Assembly: GCA_017416805.1 (NCBI GenBank)
Contig: JAFQBB010000026.1
Location: forward strand, 1 to 64,000
DNA from: Bacteroidaceae bacterium
GTDB lineage: Bacteria; Bacteroidota; Bacteroidia; Bacteroidales; Bacteroidaceae
DNA: 64,000 bases
Direction: 5' to 3'
Below are positions 46,901 through 55,437 of the stretch, piece by piece; position 1 is the stretch's first letter; each line of letters begins with the position of its first letter. The notes under the pieces were generated by a model. It made no database searches. It saw nothing but the letters and a program-made list of their open reading frames with translations, and was not told the DNA's origin. The position numbers were made by a program, and so were the translations under genes.

Positions 46901-49900
46901 TATTTGCACGGGGAGCCGTAAAGTTACCCAACGTTTCACTGGTTCCATCTGCCAATGTGGCTGTAACGGTCACACCATTTTCAGCATCAGTACCGAATCG
47001 TTGGATATATCCGCTCACCTTGGTCGGAGTGAATGTAAGTCCCTTGGCAGGTTTCACACCCCACTCTACGGATTGGGTTGAGCCTGAAGGTTTCAGTTTC
47101 AAGAACACAACATCATCAATACCTCCGTCACCGGCAGTTCTCTTACCTGTTCCTGTCACCTCAAGGTCACCGGTATTGACTGAAATCAAACCAAATGCTC
47201 CCTCAGGAGTTGAGGTGTAAGCTGTTGCATAATCAGCCGTACTGTTGAACGGCCATGTCACGCAAGCCTCTGCATTCTCAAAGACAGTACCACTATAATC
47301 CTTCTCTACGAAAGGCAATACCACCTGAATGTATCGGTAGTAAGAACCGTCACCGATAACCACATCAATAGCCTCAGTCGTATTGGCGATTGTGTAACTG
47401 ATGGTAGTACCACTTGCATAGTCGCTCTGTCCGTCGATGGTAGTAGTGGTAATGGCGCTGTAAGCTTCCATAGAGACTACGGCACCCTTGCATGAAGGAA
47501 TCGTGAACTTGGTACCACCATTCATCTGTGCCCAATCATTCCAGTTGGCATTAGCCACCTTTCCGTTAGTCACGTCGATGTCACACTTCACGTCAATAAT
47601 CTTACCATTCACTGTAGCTTGAGCCACCCATACATGACCGGCTGTAGCCTGCCAACCGATAATGGGAGCACCACTCTTCTGTTGGAAATCCCACTTCACT
47701 GTTACAGCCTCTGTACGGTCAGCCAAAGATACGGTATTCTCAGTGAAGACCGGAGTCAATGTCATGTCTGCGGTAGGAGCAATCTCAGCACCGATAGCAT
47801 AGGTGTTCGTTCCGTCTGTCCATCCGGTCAGAGTCTTACCCTCCACATAGAGTGTAAAGTTAGCGGGAACAACCACTTTGTCACCTACAACCACCTTAAC
47901 GGCAGCAGGTACAGTAGTTCCTTCGCAAACTGCATCACCGAGTGAATAAGTCACTGTTGCCTCTTGAACAATCTCTGTCACTTTTTCTACAGAGAGATAA
48001 GGACAATAGCTTGGTATGTTGATAGTCAATGTTGTGGCTTCACCTGTATAGTATGCATATGAAATCAGGTCATCAGCCTTGCTTCCTTCCCAGCAACCAG
48101 CACCACCGGCGGCAAACGAAGCGACTTCATTGCCTGCAGCATCTGTCACCTTGATGGTATGTCCGGCATATTGGCAACCGCCGATACCGATCTTCACAGG
48201 ACCATCCACCTTCACTTTAGCGGTAGTTCCGCTCCATCCGTGACTGTTCCACCAGCAACCTTCGAGGACGATATTGGCTGTAGCATCGTCAGCTGCTACA
48301 CGACTCATCGTACCATCTTCAGCAATAGCCAATCCCAATGATACACGAGGATGAGTATCTTCATTTTTCTCTGCAGCTTCCAAGAATGCACTTTCTGACA
48401 AATTGATGGCAATGTCTTTCCATGCAACTTCTACAGGTTCGTCACCACCTTCTTCGCCACCTTCACCGCCTTCGTTTTCAACTACAGGGAGGGCAACAGA
48501 AACTTCGCTCAAATATCCGGCATCATCACCAACGACAATATCTGCAGTTTCAGCAGCACCTGTCACAGTGTGCGTAACAGTTGTTGCAGAAGTATAATCA
48601 GCACTTCCTCCAATGGTAGTAGCAGTTTTACCTTCTGCCCCCAAAGCACCATAAGAAGAGACTGATACTACAGCATCTTTGCAAGAGGGAATAGTCAGAA
48701 TTGTCCCTTTATTAACCTGTGCCCAAGTATCACCGCGACCTACATTGTTAGCCTTACCGTTTGTCGCATCGATATTCATCTTCACATCAATCACCTTACC
48801 GTTTACTGTGGCTTGAGCTACAAGAATGGTGCTCTTACCCTGTGCATTGATAGTTCCGGCACCATTAGACTCACCAAAATTCCATTTTACAGTCACAGCT
48901 TCTTTACGGTCTGCCAAGTTCACTTCATTATCAGCAAAGACAGCAGTCAGAGCAAGGTCAGTTTCTACCTTGATCTCATCACCAGCCTTGTATGTATTAG
49001 TGCCATCTGTCCATTCCGTCAAAGTCTTTCCTTCAACGTAAAGAGTAGTATTTTTAGGAACTTTCACAGATTGTCCATGTTTTACAGTCTTTGCAGCAGG
49101 AACAGTTCCCTCAACGGCAGCATCACCTACGCTGTAAGATACGGTATATTCCGGAGTAACCAAACCTTCCATACCGATGTTCATGGCAAAGAGGTTCACG
49201 CAGTAGCCGCTGCCATTGGCAGTATGGCAAAGGATCTTGAATGTATAGACCTTGTTGGCTTCAAGGTTGAACTTCCAAGTGTAGTTAGGACCTTGATTCC
49301 AGTTCCCACTGTTTTCAATATCCTTTTTCTCTGAAGCCACATATTCGCCATTTTCATCAAGATAGCCAAGAGTAATGGCTGTACCATCTTGAGTTGTACC
49401 AATCATAGAGGTGAACAGATATTCACCGGCCTTGGTAGTATTTACGATGAAAGTTACGTATGAACCATCGTATGAGCTGTCTATCAGCTGTCCTTCCTTC
49501 TGGCGACAATTGTTGATGTCCACCAAGTTGCCATCACTGATAACAGCTTCTACGGTACCGATTTCTACGCTCTTCTCTGGTATTTCAATCTCTTCGCCAC
49601 CTTCTTCACCGCCTTCGTTCTCAACGACGGGCAGTTCCACCTTCACAGTACGCCAGTAAGAACCGTCACCGATAACGATGTCGATAGTCTCGGCTGTACC
49701 TTCGTAAGTATAGGTCGGAGTGGTTGTTTCCTGGTTGATAACATCACCTGCGATAGTGGTAGTTGTGGTTGCACTGTATGACTCCAATGAAACGACTGTA
49801 CCCTTGCAAGCAGGGATAGTCAGGACTGTTCCACCATTGAGCTGTGCCCAGTCATTCCAACTCCCGTTAGCCACTTTACCATTGGTGGCATCAATAGGCA

Positions 49901-50813
49901 TCTTCACGTCGATAGTCTTGCCATTGACTACAGCCTGAGCCACCCAAATCATAGTCTTTCCCTGTACGCCAACAGTAGGAGCACCATTCTTACGTTGGAA
50001 GTCCCATGTAATGGTAACGGTCTCTGTACGGTCAGCCAAAGAGACTGTATTGGCAGTAAACACAGGAGTCAATGCCAATTCTGCACCTTCAGCCTTCACC
50101 TCCTGACCAAGAGCATAAGTGGTTGTACCGTCTGTCCAACCGGTCAAAGTCTTACCCTCTACATAGAGCGTGCGGTTCACAGGGATTGCAAACATTGTGC
50201 CAAGCTCAACTTCTACATCAGCAGGAAGGATACCTTCTGCACCAGTGTCACCCAAACCGTAGGTTACAACCATGTTGTTGGGGATTTCAGAAGCATCGAT
50301 GACTTCAATGGCAAAATAGGGGGTGTAGTTTCCACCAGAAACGACCATTTCGCCAGCCTCTGCTGCCACATAATAGGCAGAAATGAAGTTGGCCGCAGTG
50401 TTGCCATGATAGCATGTTCCATTATTGGTGTTGAAGCTGGCCACCTCTGTTCCACCGAATGTCACTTTCACATCACCGCCCCAAGCGCAAGTACCCATGC
50501 TGATTCTGTAAGCACCGGCAGGCACTGTGGTTGTTGCCTTGAAGTTGTTCCATCCATGTTCATTAGAGTGGTATTTACCCTCAACTACAGCAACAGCCGT
50601 AGCATCTGTGCTCTCCACACGGGTAACTGTTCCATCTTCAGCAATAGCAATACCAAAGGTGGTCAATGTCTTTCCGGATACCTCCTCTTCGGTCAGAAGG
50701 GCACCGTTCATCAAGTTAACCTTGATGTCTCTCCAAGTCTGTGCCATCGCCGGAAGTACTCCCAACAAGGCCACCCAAACAAGGACAAATTTGAATAAGT
50801 TTTTAATGTTCAT
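43992..50813 (-). CDS. Giant secreted pectin methylesterase (CE8) with three repeated modules
   Basis: 2273 residues, against roughly 300-400 for a plain CE8 enzyme. The signal peptide ends near PAMAQ. Three homologous modules of about 210 residues (centred near 211, 588 and 991) each contain TLYVEGKTLTGWTDGTNTY and VSLADRTEAVTVKWDF, plus a WNDWAQ-NGGT-like strand. They are separated by Glu/Gly-rich linkers (EGGEEGGE). Next come InlB/Flg_new-like repeats (about 1370-1500), a binding-type beta domain (1540-1700) and an SwmB/Big-type domain (about 1715-1815). The CE8 domain (about 1820-2140) has AYQDTYVS, GRTDFICGSG (the catalytic Asp; Cys replaces the common Phe) and YYLGRPW. It ends in a T9SS-like tail from about 2205. 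It de-esterifies homogalacturonan, preparing it for PL1. It stands alone, with a terminator after it and divergent fabG before it. Confidence 0.88.
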   Translation of the reverse strand: MNIKNLFKFVLVWVALLGVLPAMAQTWRDIKVNLMNGALLTEEEVSGKTLTTFGIAIAEDGTVTRVESTDATAVAVVEGKYHSNEHGWNNFKATTTVPAGAYRISMGTCAWGGDVKVTFGGTEVASFNTNNGTCYHGNTAANFISAYYVAAEAGEMVVSGGNYTPYFAIEVIDASEIPNNMVVTYGLGDTGAEGILPADVEVELGTMFAIPVNRTLYVEGKTLTGWTDGTTTYALGQEVKAEGAELALTPVFTANTVSLADRTETVTITWDFQRKNGAPTVGVQGKTMIWVAQAVVNGKTIDVKMPIDATNGKVANGSWNDWAQLNGGTVLTIPACKGTVVSLESYSATTTTTIAGDVINQETTTPTYTYEGTAETIDIVIGDGSYWRTVKVELPVVENEGGEEGGEEIEIPEKSVEIGTVEAVISDGNLVDINNCRQKEGQLIDSSYDGSYVTFIVNTTKAGEYLFTSMIGTTQDGTAITLGYLDENGEYVASEKKDIENSGNWNQGPNYTWKFNLEANKVYTFKILCHTANGSGYCVNLFAMNIGMEGLVTPEYTVSYSVGDAAVEGTVPAAKTVKHGQSVKVPKNTTLYVEGKTLTEWTDGTNTYKAGDEIKVETDLALTAVFADNEVNLADRKEAVTVKWNFGESNGAGTINAQGKSTILVAQATVNGKVIDVKMNIDATNGKANNVGRGDTWAQVNKGTILTIPSCKDAVVSVSSYGALGAEGKTATTIGGSADYTSATTVTHTVTGAAETADIVVGDDAGYLSEVSVALPVVENEGGEGGEEGGDEPVEVAWKDIAINLSESAFLEAAEKNEDTHPRVSLGLAIAEDGTMSRVAADDATANIVLEGCWWNSHGWSGTTAKVKVDGPVKIGIGGCQYAGHTIKVTDAAGNEVASFAAGGAGCWEGSKADDLISYAYYTGEATTLTINIPSYCPYLSVEKVTEIVQEATVTYSLGDAVCEGTTVPAAVKVVVGDKVVVPANFTLYVEGKTLTGWTDGTNTYAIGAEIAPTADMTLTPVFTENTVSLADRTEAVTVKWDFQQKSGAPIIGWQATAGHVWVAQATVNGKIIDVKCDIDVTNGKVANANWNDWAQMNGGTKFTIPSCKGAVVSMEAYSAITTTTIDGQSDYASGTTISYTIANTTEAIDVVIGDGSYYRYIQVVLPFVEKDYSGTVFENAEACVTWPFNSTADYATAYTSTPEGAFGLISVNTGDLEVTGTGKRTAGDGGIDDVVFLKLKPSGSTQSVEWGVKPAKGLTFTPTKVSGYIQRFGTDAENGVTVTATLADGTSETLGNFTAPRANKSVADDKFAGNSNSTHQFVIELTADQQAKLTSADGFTLSATVGVGPTKEGGFSDIRIYGTINGTIAAVEKFAVTPAVNIEEAGSATIYPVSDKYDNGTEVTLTATDNFGYNFVNWTNAAGEEVSTDAKFVWTVGAEETLTANFVKVNTYALDLTVEEPANDYMVQWNPAPTVVGDKKMYEEGTKVVLTTSNNYIMNFAGWSNDETASEIVVDMTQDVTLTAKYEANVDFIAGWDFILRGSDGRVADFAAADNDAAQLVLRDAEGNTSGWLDKSQEAAGGYEGKPAAVNWRNNAAIGTYYYQIKVNAEAFTNIKVYAEMLYNYNAYQKQDVEYSLDNENWTLLGSIQMPGVKTWTPGEFALPAEADNQKELYIRWKADTSSKLDGTASDNDGTCITNIYVTGTMKLVDDGKAPVLVSTTPKEGATNASANGKVVLSFDEKVKVAEGAVATLNGVKLSPTVSGKSVMFEYKSLEYSTEYTFTLPANSISDLTDNTIAEAITVKFSTKTKPAVTKALYDFIVPDDGNFKEALEAAAARADKSKRYRIFVKRGAHIVPGNENAPVTGADGKNYADPKTYFNTPNVSIIGEDMAETSIANYMTTESFDGEYGPAHPLEGIRTSGLLYLQSGATNTYFEDITLKSNTPDSRGRNVVLVDGGNKTICKDVCLWAYQDTYVSDRGQSLYYFEGGVIRGRTDFICGSGDVFFNGVDIIMCEAGGYIVAPRDNVKYGYVFKNCTIKDGGADGVNGKYYLGRPWTEAAETYFIDCVMEAIPSAGGWTNMSAGGCTRFAEYNSMTASGTPVDLSGRVKELGKETLNPNSPVLSAVEAAEIGNMANMFGDWDPTEATEQASAPANVKIENSVITWDNSDYVLLWAICKDGKVIDFTTEPTYTVDDATATYSVRAANEMGGLGEATVAVNPESIEGLVAGQAVLSTEIFNLNGVQLNTLQQGVNIIRKTYANGAVIVEKNVVK

Positions 50814-51198
50814 AATAGATTAATTAGTTTGTTAATAAAATAGTTAGTTAATAATTTGTTTTTTCTGCATAGTTTCAAACTGATATTCTCTTACCCAACC
50901 TATATATTATAATAAGGTATAAAGGTTTGTAAACGGTATCTGTTATCGCACACGACAAAAATGGCAGACAACAACCCACAGTATTGAATTATCGCGCAAT
51001 ATTACATTTTTTTATTAAGATAGCCAAACAAATATGAACACAAAAAATAGACCTTATTGATAATTCGTCTGTTTTTATGTTGTATAACATATTATTCTTG
51101 TTCTAAGAACTATTTCTTTTTCTACAAAATTCAAGAATAAACGTACTTGAAATTCTAAAAAAAAGAAAATGGGAAGAGCGTCTTATACATAAAAGCCG
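50814..51198. other. Divergent AT-rich intergenic region
   Basis: Separates the methylesterase (leftward) from fabG (rightward). It is about 70 percent A/T. Apart from the fabG -7 box at its right end I see no operator, RNA or gene. Several TTAGTT/AATTAG repeats lie at 50820-50860 next to the methylesterase start. Confidence 0.6.
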
Positions 51199-51206
51199 TA
51201 CCTTTG
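51199..51206 (+). promoter_or_regulatory. -7 box TACCTTTG for fabG-lolA
   Basis: Exact TAnnTTTG match 50 bp before the fabG start codon. Confidence 0.7.
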
Positions 51207-51256
51207 CAAACTGAAACAAGAAGTCATTTATAACAATTAAAATATAAGAACTAAAA

Positions 51257-51982
51257 ATGAACTATGCATTAGTTACCGGCGGAAGCCGTGGAATAGGACG
51301 CGCCGTGTGCGTCAAGTTGGCTCAGATGGGCTATCATGTTATAGTGAACTACGTATCGAACGATGCTGAAGCTGAGAAAACACTGGAACTGATAAAGGAA
51401 GCAGGCAGCGAAGGGGAACTGTTGAAGTTTGATGTCAGCAACGCCGAAGCCACACTGGCAGCTATCGAAGGATGGCAAGAGGCACACGAGGGTGAATTCA
51501 TTGAAGTAGTAGTAAACAATGCCGGTATCCGCAAAGACAACCTGCTCCTGTGGATGGAAGCTGAAGATTGGAACCGTGTGCTTGGCATCGGGTTGCATGG
51601 ATTCTACAATGTGACCCGTCCCCTACTCCAACCCATGTTGGTGAAGAAACGCGGCCGAATCGTAAATATGGCCAGTGTATCGGGATTGAAAGGACTGCCC
51701 GGACAATGCAACTATTCTGCAGCCAAAGGAGGCATGATTGCCGCCACTAAAGCGCTGGCACAAGAAGTGGGACGAAAAGGAGTGACGGTAAATGCCGTAG
51801 CACCAGGTTTCATCCGTACAGACATGGTTGAAGGATTGGACGAAAAGGCTCTTAAAAGCACCATCCCACTGAACCGTTTCGGAGAACCTGAAGAGGTGGC
51901 AGAACTCGTAGGTTTCCTTGTTTCGGACAAGGCTGCTTACATTACGGGAGAATGCATCTCGATTAATGGAGGGCTGTACTAA
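51257..51982 (+). CDS. fabG: 3-oxoacyl-ACP reductase (FabG-type short-chain dehydrogenase)
   Basis: 241 residues. Rossmann fold with TGGSRGIGR nucleotide-binding motif, NNAG, the catalytic Ser in NMASVSG and the YxxxK pair in NYSAAKGG. It ends ECISINGGLY as in FabG proteins. It reduces 3-oxoacyl thioesters on ACP with NADPH. It is followed after 36 bp by a lolA-like gene and both share one promoter and one terminator. A FabG-LolA neighbourhood is also found in aryl-polyene/flexirubin-type clusters, so this copy may serve a specialised lipid rather than general fatty-acid synthesis. No other such gene is present here. Confidence 0.9.
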   Translation: MNYALVTGGSRGIGRAVCVKLAQMGYHVIVNYVSNDAEAEKTLELIKEAGSEGELLKFDVSNAEATLAAIEGWQEAHEGEFIEVVVNNAGIRKDNLLLWMEAEDWNRVLGIGLHGFYNVTRPLLQPMLVKKRGRIVNMASVSGLKGLPGQCNYSAAKGGMIAATKALAQEVGRKGVTVNAVAPGFIRTDMVEGLDEKALKSTIPLNRFGEPEEVAELVGFLVSDKAAYITGECISINGGLY

Positions 51983-52018
51983 GTCTAATTATGAATTATG
52001 AATTATGAGTTGTGAATT

Positions 52019-52648
52019 ATGAATTATAAAACCATAGCTTTATCAGTTATAGCCTTGATGCTCTGCACACTGATGCGGGCGCAAGAGAATCAGACCATCC
52101 TGACACAGATTGAGAAGGGAAATGCAGCCATCACTTCTATCGAAGGAAAGTTTGCACAAACAAAAATAATTGCGGCCAATGGTAAGGAAATAAAATCGGA
52201 AGGAACCATCTACCTTAGCGATTCGGACAAGATGGCTATGCACTACGATGCACCTTCGACCGATTTGCTCATCATTAATGGAAACCGTTTTTACATGATT
52301 CGTGGCAAAAAGAAGAATAATTTCAATACCGAAAAGAACAAAGCCATGCGCAGTCTCCGCAACACCCTACTCTACTGTCTGCATGGCCAACCAGCCTTGT
52401 TAGCCAAAGAGAACAGCGCAGAGATTGCTGTAAAACAAGAAGGAACAAGTACAATCGTAACCTTGACTTCACAAAAAAAGACTCCAAGGGGATACGAAAA
52501 GATTATTCTTCATTACTACACGCAATCTTCCATACTTACCCGCATGGAAATGATAGAATGGGGAGGCAACAGCACCATCTATGAAATGAGTAACCTGAAA
52601 ACGAATGGCAACATAGACACTGTAGTTTATACTATTCCCGAGAAATAG
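52019..52648 (+). CDS. LolA-like outer-membrane lipoprotein carrier
   Basis: 209 residues with signal peptide (cleavage near LMRAQ). The LolA half-barrel pattern is visible: QIEKGNAAITSIEGKFAQTK, KSEGTIYLSDSDKMAMHYD, LLIINGNRFYMI and the C-terminal LTRMEMIEWGGNSTIYEMSN. LolA carries lipoproteins or other lipidated cargo through the periplasm. Its pairing with fabG suggests a dedicated carrier for a product of that enzyme. The gap to fabG consists of ATTATGAATTATGA repeats, which also supply the start codon. Confidence 0.85.
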   Translation: MNYKTIALSVIALMLCTLMRAQENQTILTQIEKGNAAITSIEGKFAQTKIIAANGKEIKSEGTIYLSDSDKMAMHYDAPSTDLLIINGNRFYMIRGKKKNNFNTEKNKAMRSLRNTLLYCLHGQPALLAKENSAEIAVKQEGTSTIVTLTSQKKTPRGYEKIILHYYTQSSILTRMEMIEWGGNSTIYEMSNLKTNGNIDTVVYTIPEK

Positions 52649-52652
52649 TTAT

Positions 52653-52690
52653 GAAAAATCGGCTTAGAGCCGATTTTTCTCGTTTTTGGC
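52653..52690 (+). terminator. Terminator of fabG-lolA
   Basis: GAAAAATCGGCT and AGCCGATTTTTC are perfect arms (52653-52679) with a 3-base loop and a TCGTTTTTGG tail, directly after the lolA stop. Confidence 0.88.
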
Positions 52691-52714
52691 GATACACCCA
52701 ACCGTATAATTGAG

Positions 52715-52722
52715 TACCTTTG
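52715..52722 (+). promoter_or_regulatory. -7 box TACCTTTG for nhaA
   Basis: Exact TAnnTTTG match. The apparent TTG start at 52720 lies within this box, so the ATG at 52765 is the likely start. Confidence 0.7.
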
Positions 52723-52764
52723 CAGGCAATTTTGTATAACAACGATAAACATATTAGCAATTCT

Positions 52765-54192
52765 ATGAGACTGATTCCTGTGTACTCCTGGACGAAGAAA
52801 GTAGACCAGGTAGGAAAGACCACACAGAGTTTCTTGAACCAACCTTGGGCTTCGGGGGTGATTCTGCTGAGCTGTGTGGTGGTGGCTATGTTGCTGGCCA
52901 ACTTGCCATTTACGAAGCATCTTTATCATGCGTTTCTTGAAACGGACTTGTCAATGGCCATCCAAAGCCCTATTGACCCCGAGACGGGTACACGCGCCAT
53001 TGATTGGGTTTTTCCCCACGATATGACGGTGGAGAAGTTCATCAATGACATCCTAATGGTGGTATTCTTCTTCACCGTAGGACTTGAAATCAAGCGCGAA
53101 GTAGTGTGCGGAGAACTTTGTTCGGTCAAGAAAGCCATGTTGCCTGTGATAGCAGCTATGGGTGGAATGCTTTTCCCCGCACTCATCTACATGTTCTTTA
53201 ATAACGGTACGGCGGCAGCCAGCGGATGGGGAATCCCTACGGCTACAGATATTGCTTTTGCTGTAGGAATCATGTCTATTTTGGGCAACAAGGTGCCAGT
53301 ATCATTGAAGGTTTTCCTCACGGCTTTGGCCATTGCGGATGATTTGGGCGCCATCCTTGTTGTGGCCTTTTTCTATGGAGGTGAGATTAATTTCTTGCTT
53401 TTGGGTATAGCCATTCTGATATTGGTATTAATCTATTTCATGAGTCGTCTGCGCGAGAAGCGTATGGTGTATTACCTGATACCGGCCATCGCCGTATGGT
53501 TTCTCTTCTACTATGCAGGCATCCACTCTACCATGTCAGGTGTAGTGATGGCCTTCATGATTCCGATGGATGCACGCTACTCTCGTGCCTATTTCCGTCG
53601 TCGTACAAAGGAATATCAGGCCCGTATTAAGGAATACGATGACTGCGAAGGCGAGGAGGAAGCAGAGTTTCCCAATGGCCCGCAACGTCACTGTCTGCGT
53701 CGTTTGAGCCACATCAGCAGCAATTCTGTGGGCATGAGCTACCGTTTGGAGCATGCCCTAAATCCGTGGGTGAACTACTGCATTATGCCCATTTTTGCCT
53801 TGGCCAATGCAGGTGTGGAGATTCCCGACCTCAGCTATTTCAATATTTTCCAAATGAGTCCTGAACTCGGTTCTGTTGGTATGGGTATCTTCTTTGGCCT
53901 CTTGTTGGGTAAGCCTGTGGGCATCAGTATTGCCAGTTTCATTGCCATCAAGTGTAAAGTAGGCGAGATGCCGTCTGGTGGTACGTGGAAAATGCTTTTT
54001 GCCGTAGCTTGTTTGGGAGGTATCGGTTTCACCATGTCCATTTTTGTGGATACACTTTCATTTGGAGAACAGGCTCCAGAAGTGATGATGAACTTGCGTG
54101 CAGCAGGAAAAATCGCAGTATTGATGGCTTCGCTTTCAGCAGGTGTGCTTGGTTCTGTGCTCATCAGCCTTTTCAGCAAAGCAGAAAAATAG
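52765..54192 (+). CDS. nhaA: Na+/H+ antiporter NhaA
   Basis: 475 residues from the ATG at 52765, longer than the 388 of E. coli. An inner-membrane antiporter that expels Na+ (or Li+) in exchange for H+. The ion-binding residues are conserved: ATDIAFAVG and the Asp pair in ALAIADDLGAILVV. The FFFTVGLEIKREVV and GLLLGKPVGI segments are also typical. The extra length is a charged cytoplasmic insert (about 270-325, with KEYDDCEGEEEAEF) between membrane helices. It has its own promoter and ends at convergent hairpins with buk. Confidence 0.95.
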   Translation: MRLIPVYSWTKKVDQVGKTTQSFLNQPWASGVILLSCVVVAMLLANLPFTKHLYHAFLETDLSMAIQSPIDPETGTRAIDWVFPHDMTVEKFINDILMVVFFFTVGLEIKREVVCGELCSVKKAMLPVIAAMGGMLFPALIYMFFNNGTAAASGWGIPTATDIAFAVGIMSILGNKVPVSLKVFLTALAIADDLGAILVVAFFYGGEINFLLLGIAILILVLIYFMSRLREKRMVYYLIPAIAVWFLFYYAGIHSTMSGVVMAFMIPMDARYSRAYFRRRTKEYQARIKEYDDCEGEEEAEFPNGPQRHCLRRLSHISSNSVGMSYRLEHALNPWVNYCIMPIFALANAGVEIPDLSYFNIFQMSPELGSVGMGIFFGLLLGKPVGISIASFIAIKCKVGEMPSGGTWKMLFAVACLGGIGFTMSIFVDTLSFGEQAPEVMMNLRAAGKIAVLMASLSAGVLGSVLISLFSKAEK

Positions 54193-54199
54193 TGGCAAA

Positions 54200-54271
54200 C
54201 GACTGTGAACAACAGTCGCGAATTAAATACTAAGGGGACTGTGCCTTGTACATTTGGCACAGTCCCCTTAG
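54200..54271. terminator. Two hairpins between convergent nhaA and buk
   Basis: CGACTGT/ACAGTCG (54200-54218) and a perfect 16-bp stem CTAAGGGGACTGTGCC with its complement (54230-54271, 10-base loop). Neither has a strong T-run, but the position between convergent genes suggests they end both transcripts. Confidence 0.6.
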
Positions 54272-54302
54272 GTATATTATTGCAAAGAGGTTTCCCTTTC
54301 GA

Positions 54303-55370
54303 TTACTCCTTCGGAGCATAAGTCTGCAATGGCAATTCGCCCTTGAGGGCACCGAGAGCATTGGCAGCCAAAGCTCCCATCTCGTCTTCGCCAGGCATCA
54401 GGATGACGGGGGCAAGGTATTCCACCTGCCGTTGTAACTCTGCGGAGCAGTAGCGGCTGTGCATGATACCGCCGGTCAGGATGATGGCATCAGTTTTCCC
54501 TTCCAAAGCCACATGCATGGCACCGATATGTTTGGCCACGTTATAGAGCATAGCATCCAGTACCAATTTGTCAGGCTCTATGCCCTGTTCGGCATTGGCA
54601 GCAATGGTTATCATATCGTTGTTGCCCAAGTGGGCAATGAGTCCTCCCTGTCCGCACAGCATCTTTTTCACCTGACGTTCATCATAGCGTCCGCTGAAAC
54701 AGAGTTCTACCAGTTGGTTGGCCGGCACGGTTCCTGCCCGTTCGGGGGTGAAAGGACCATCTCCGTTCAAGGCATTGTTGGTGTCAATCACTTTGCCTTG
54801 CCGATGAGCACTTACCGAGATTCCACCGCCCAAGTGTGCCATGATGAAGTTCATCTCTCTGTATCGCCTACCGATGGATTTGGCATACCTTCGTGCCACG
54901 GCTTTTGTGTTGAGGGCATGGAAAATGGATAAACGTCGTATTTCAGGTATGCCTGTCAGCCGGGCTACAGGTTGTAACTCGTCCACCACTTCCGGGTCGG
55001 CAATGAAAGCCGGGCAATAACACATACCGGCTATATCCTCTGCAATAAGAGCACCCAGGTTGCAGGCATGTTCGTGCTGGCTATGCAGCAGGTCGTGCTT
55101 CATCTGTTCATTGATGGTATAAACCCCTCCGGGCGTAGGTTTCAGCAGTCCGCCACGAGCTATGACAGCATCGAACTTCACTTCGATACCCGCTTTGTGT
55201 AGCAGGTCGAGTATGAATTCACGGCGATATTCATATTGCTCGTTTACGTGATGGAAAGGTGCCAGATCTTTGGCCGGATGGTGTGCTCCGGTCATCCATG
55301 TACAGGTGTTGTCCTCATAGACAGCCAGTTTGGTAGAGGTGGAGCCGGGATTGATTACGAGTATGCGCAT
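54303..55370 (-). CDS. buk: Butyrate kinase
   Basis: 355 residues, typical length. An ASKHA-fold kinase with INPGSTSTKLAVYED at the N-terminus, the substrate-side AHLGGGISVSAHRQGK, and GPFTPERAGTVP. With phosphate butyryltransferase it interconverts butyryl-phosphate plus ADP with butyrate plus ATP. In Bacteroides such pairs may act mainly on branched-chain acids (isobutyrate, isovalerate), since many lack a full butyrate pathway. It follows ptb after 67 bp in the same direction. Confidence 0.93.
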   Translation of the reverse strand: MRILVINPGSTSTKLAVYEDNTCTWMTGAHHPAKDLAPFHHVNEQYEYRREFILDLLHKAGIEVKFDAVIARGGLLKPTPGGVYTINEQMKHDLLHSQHEHACNLGALIAEDIAGMCYCPAFIADPEVVDELQPVARLTGIPEIRRLSIFHALNTKAVARRYAKSIGRRYREMNFIMAHLGGGISVSAHRQGKVIDTNNALNGDGPFTPERAGTVPANQLVELCFSGRYDERQVKKMLCGQGGLIAHLGNNDMITIAANAEQGIEPDKLVLDAMLYNVAKHIGAMHVALEGKTDAIILTGGIMHSRYCSAELQRQVEYLAPVILMPGEDEMGALAANALGALKGELPLQTYAPKE

Positions 55371-55437
55371 TTTCTTTATTCTTTTCTTATATGATTTCTA
55401 TTCGATAGGGGGGATAGCAGTTACAGTAGGTATAGTG

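Noticed and set aside
52720-52764. TTG-initiated N-terminal extension of NhaA
   Set aside because: The TTG is part of the TACCTTTG promoter box, so it is not transcribed as a start codon.
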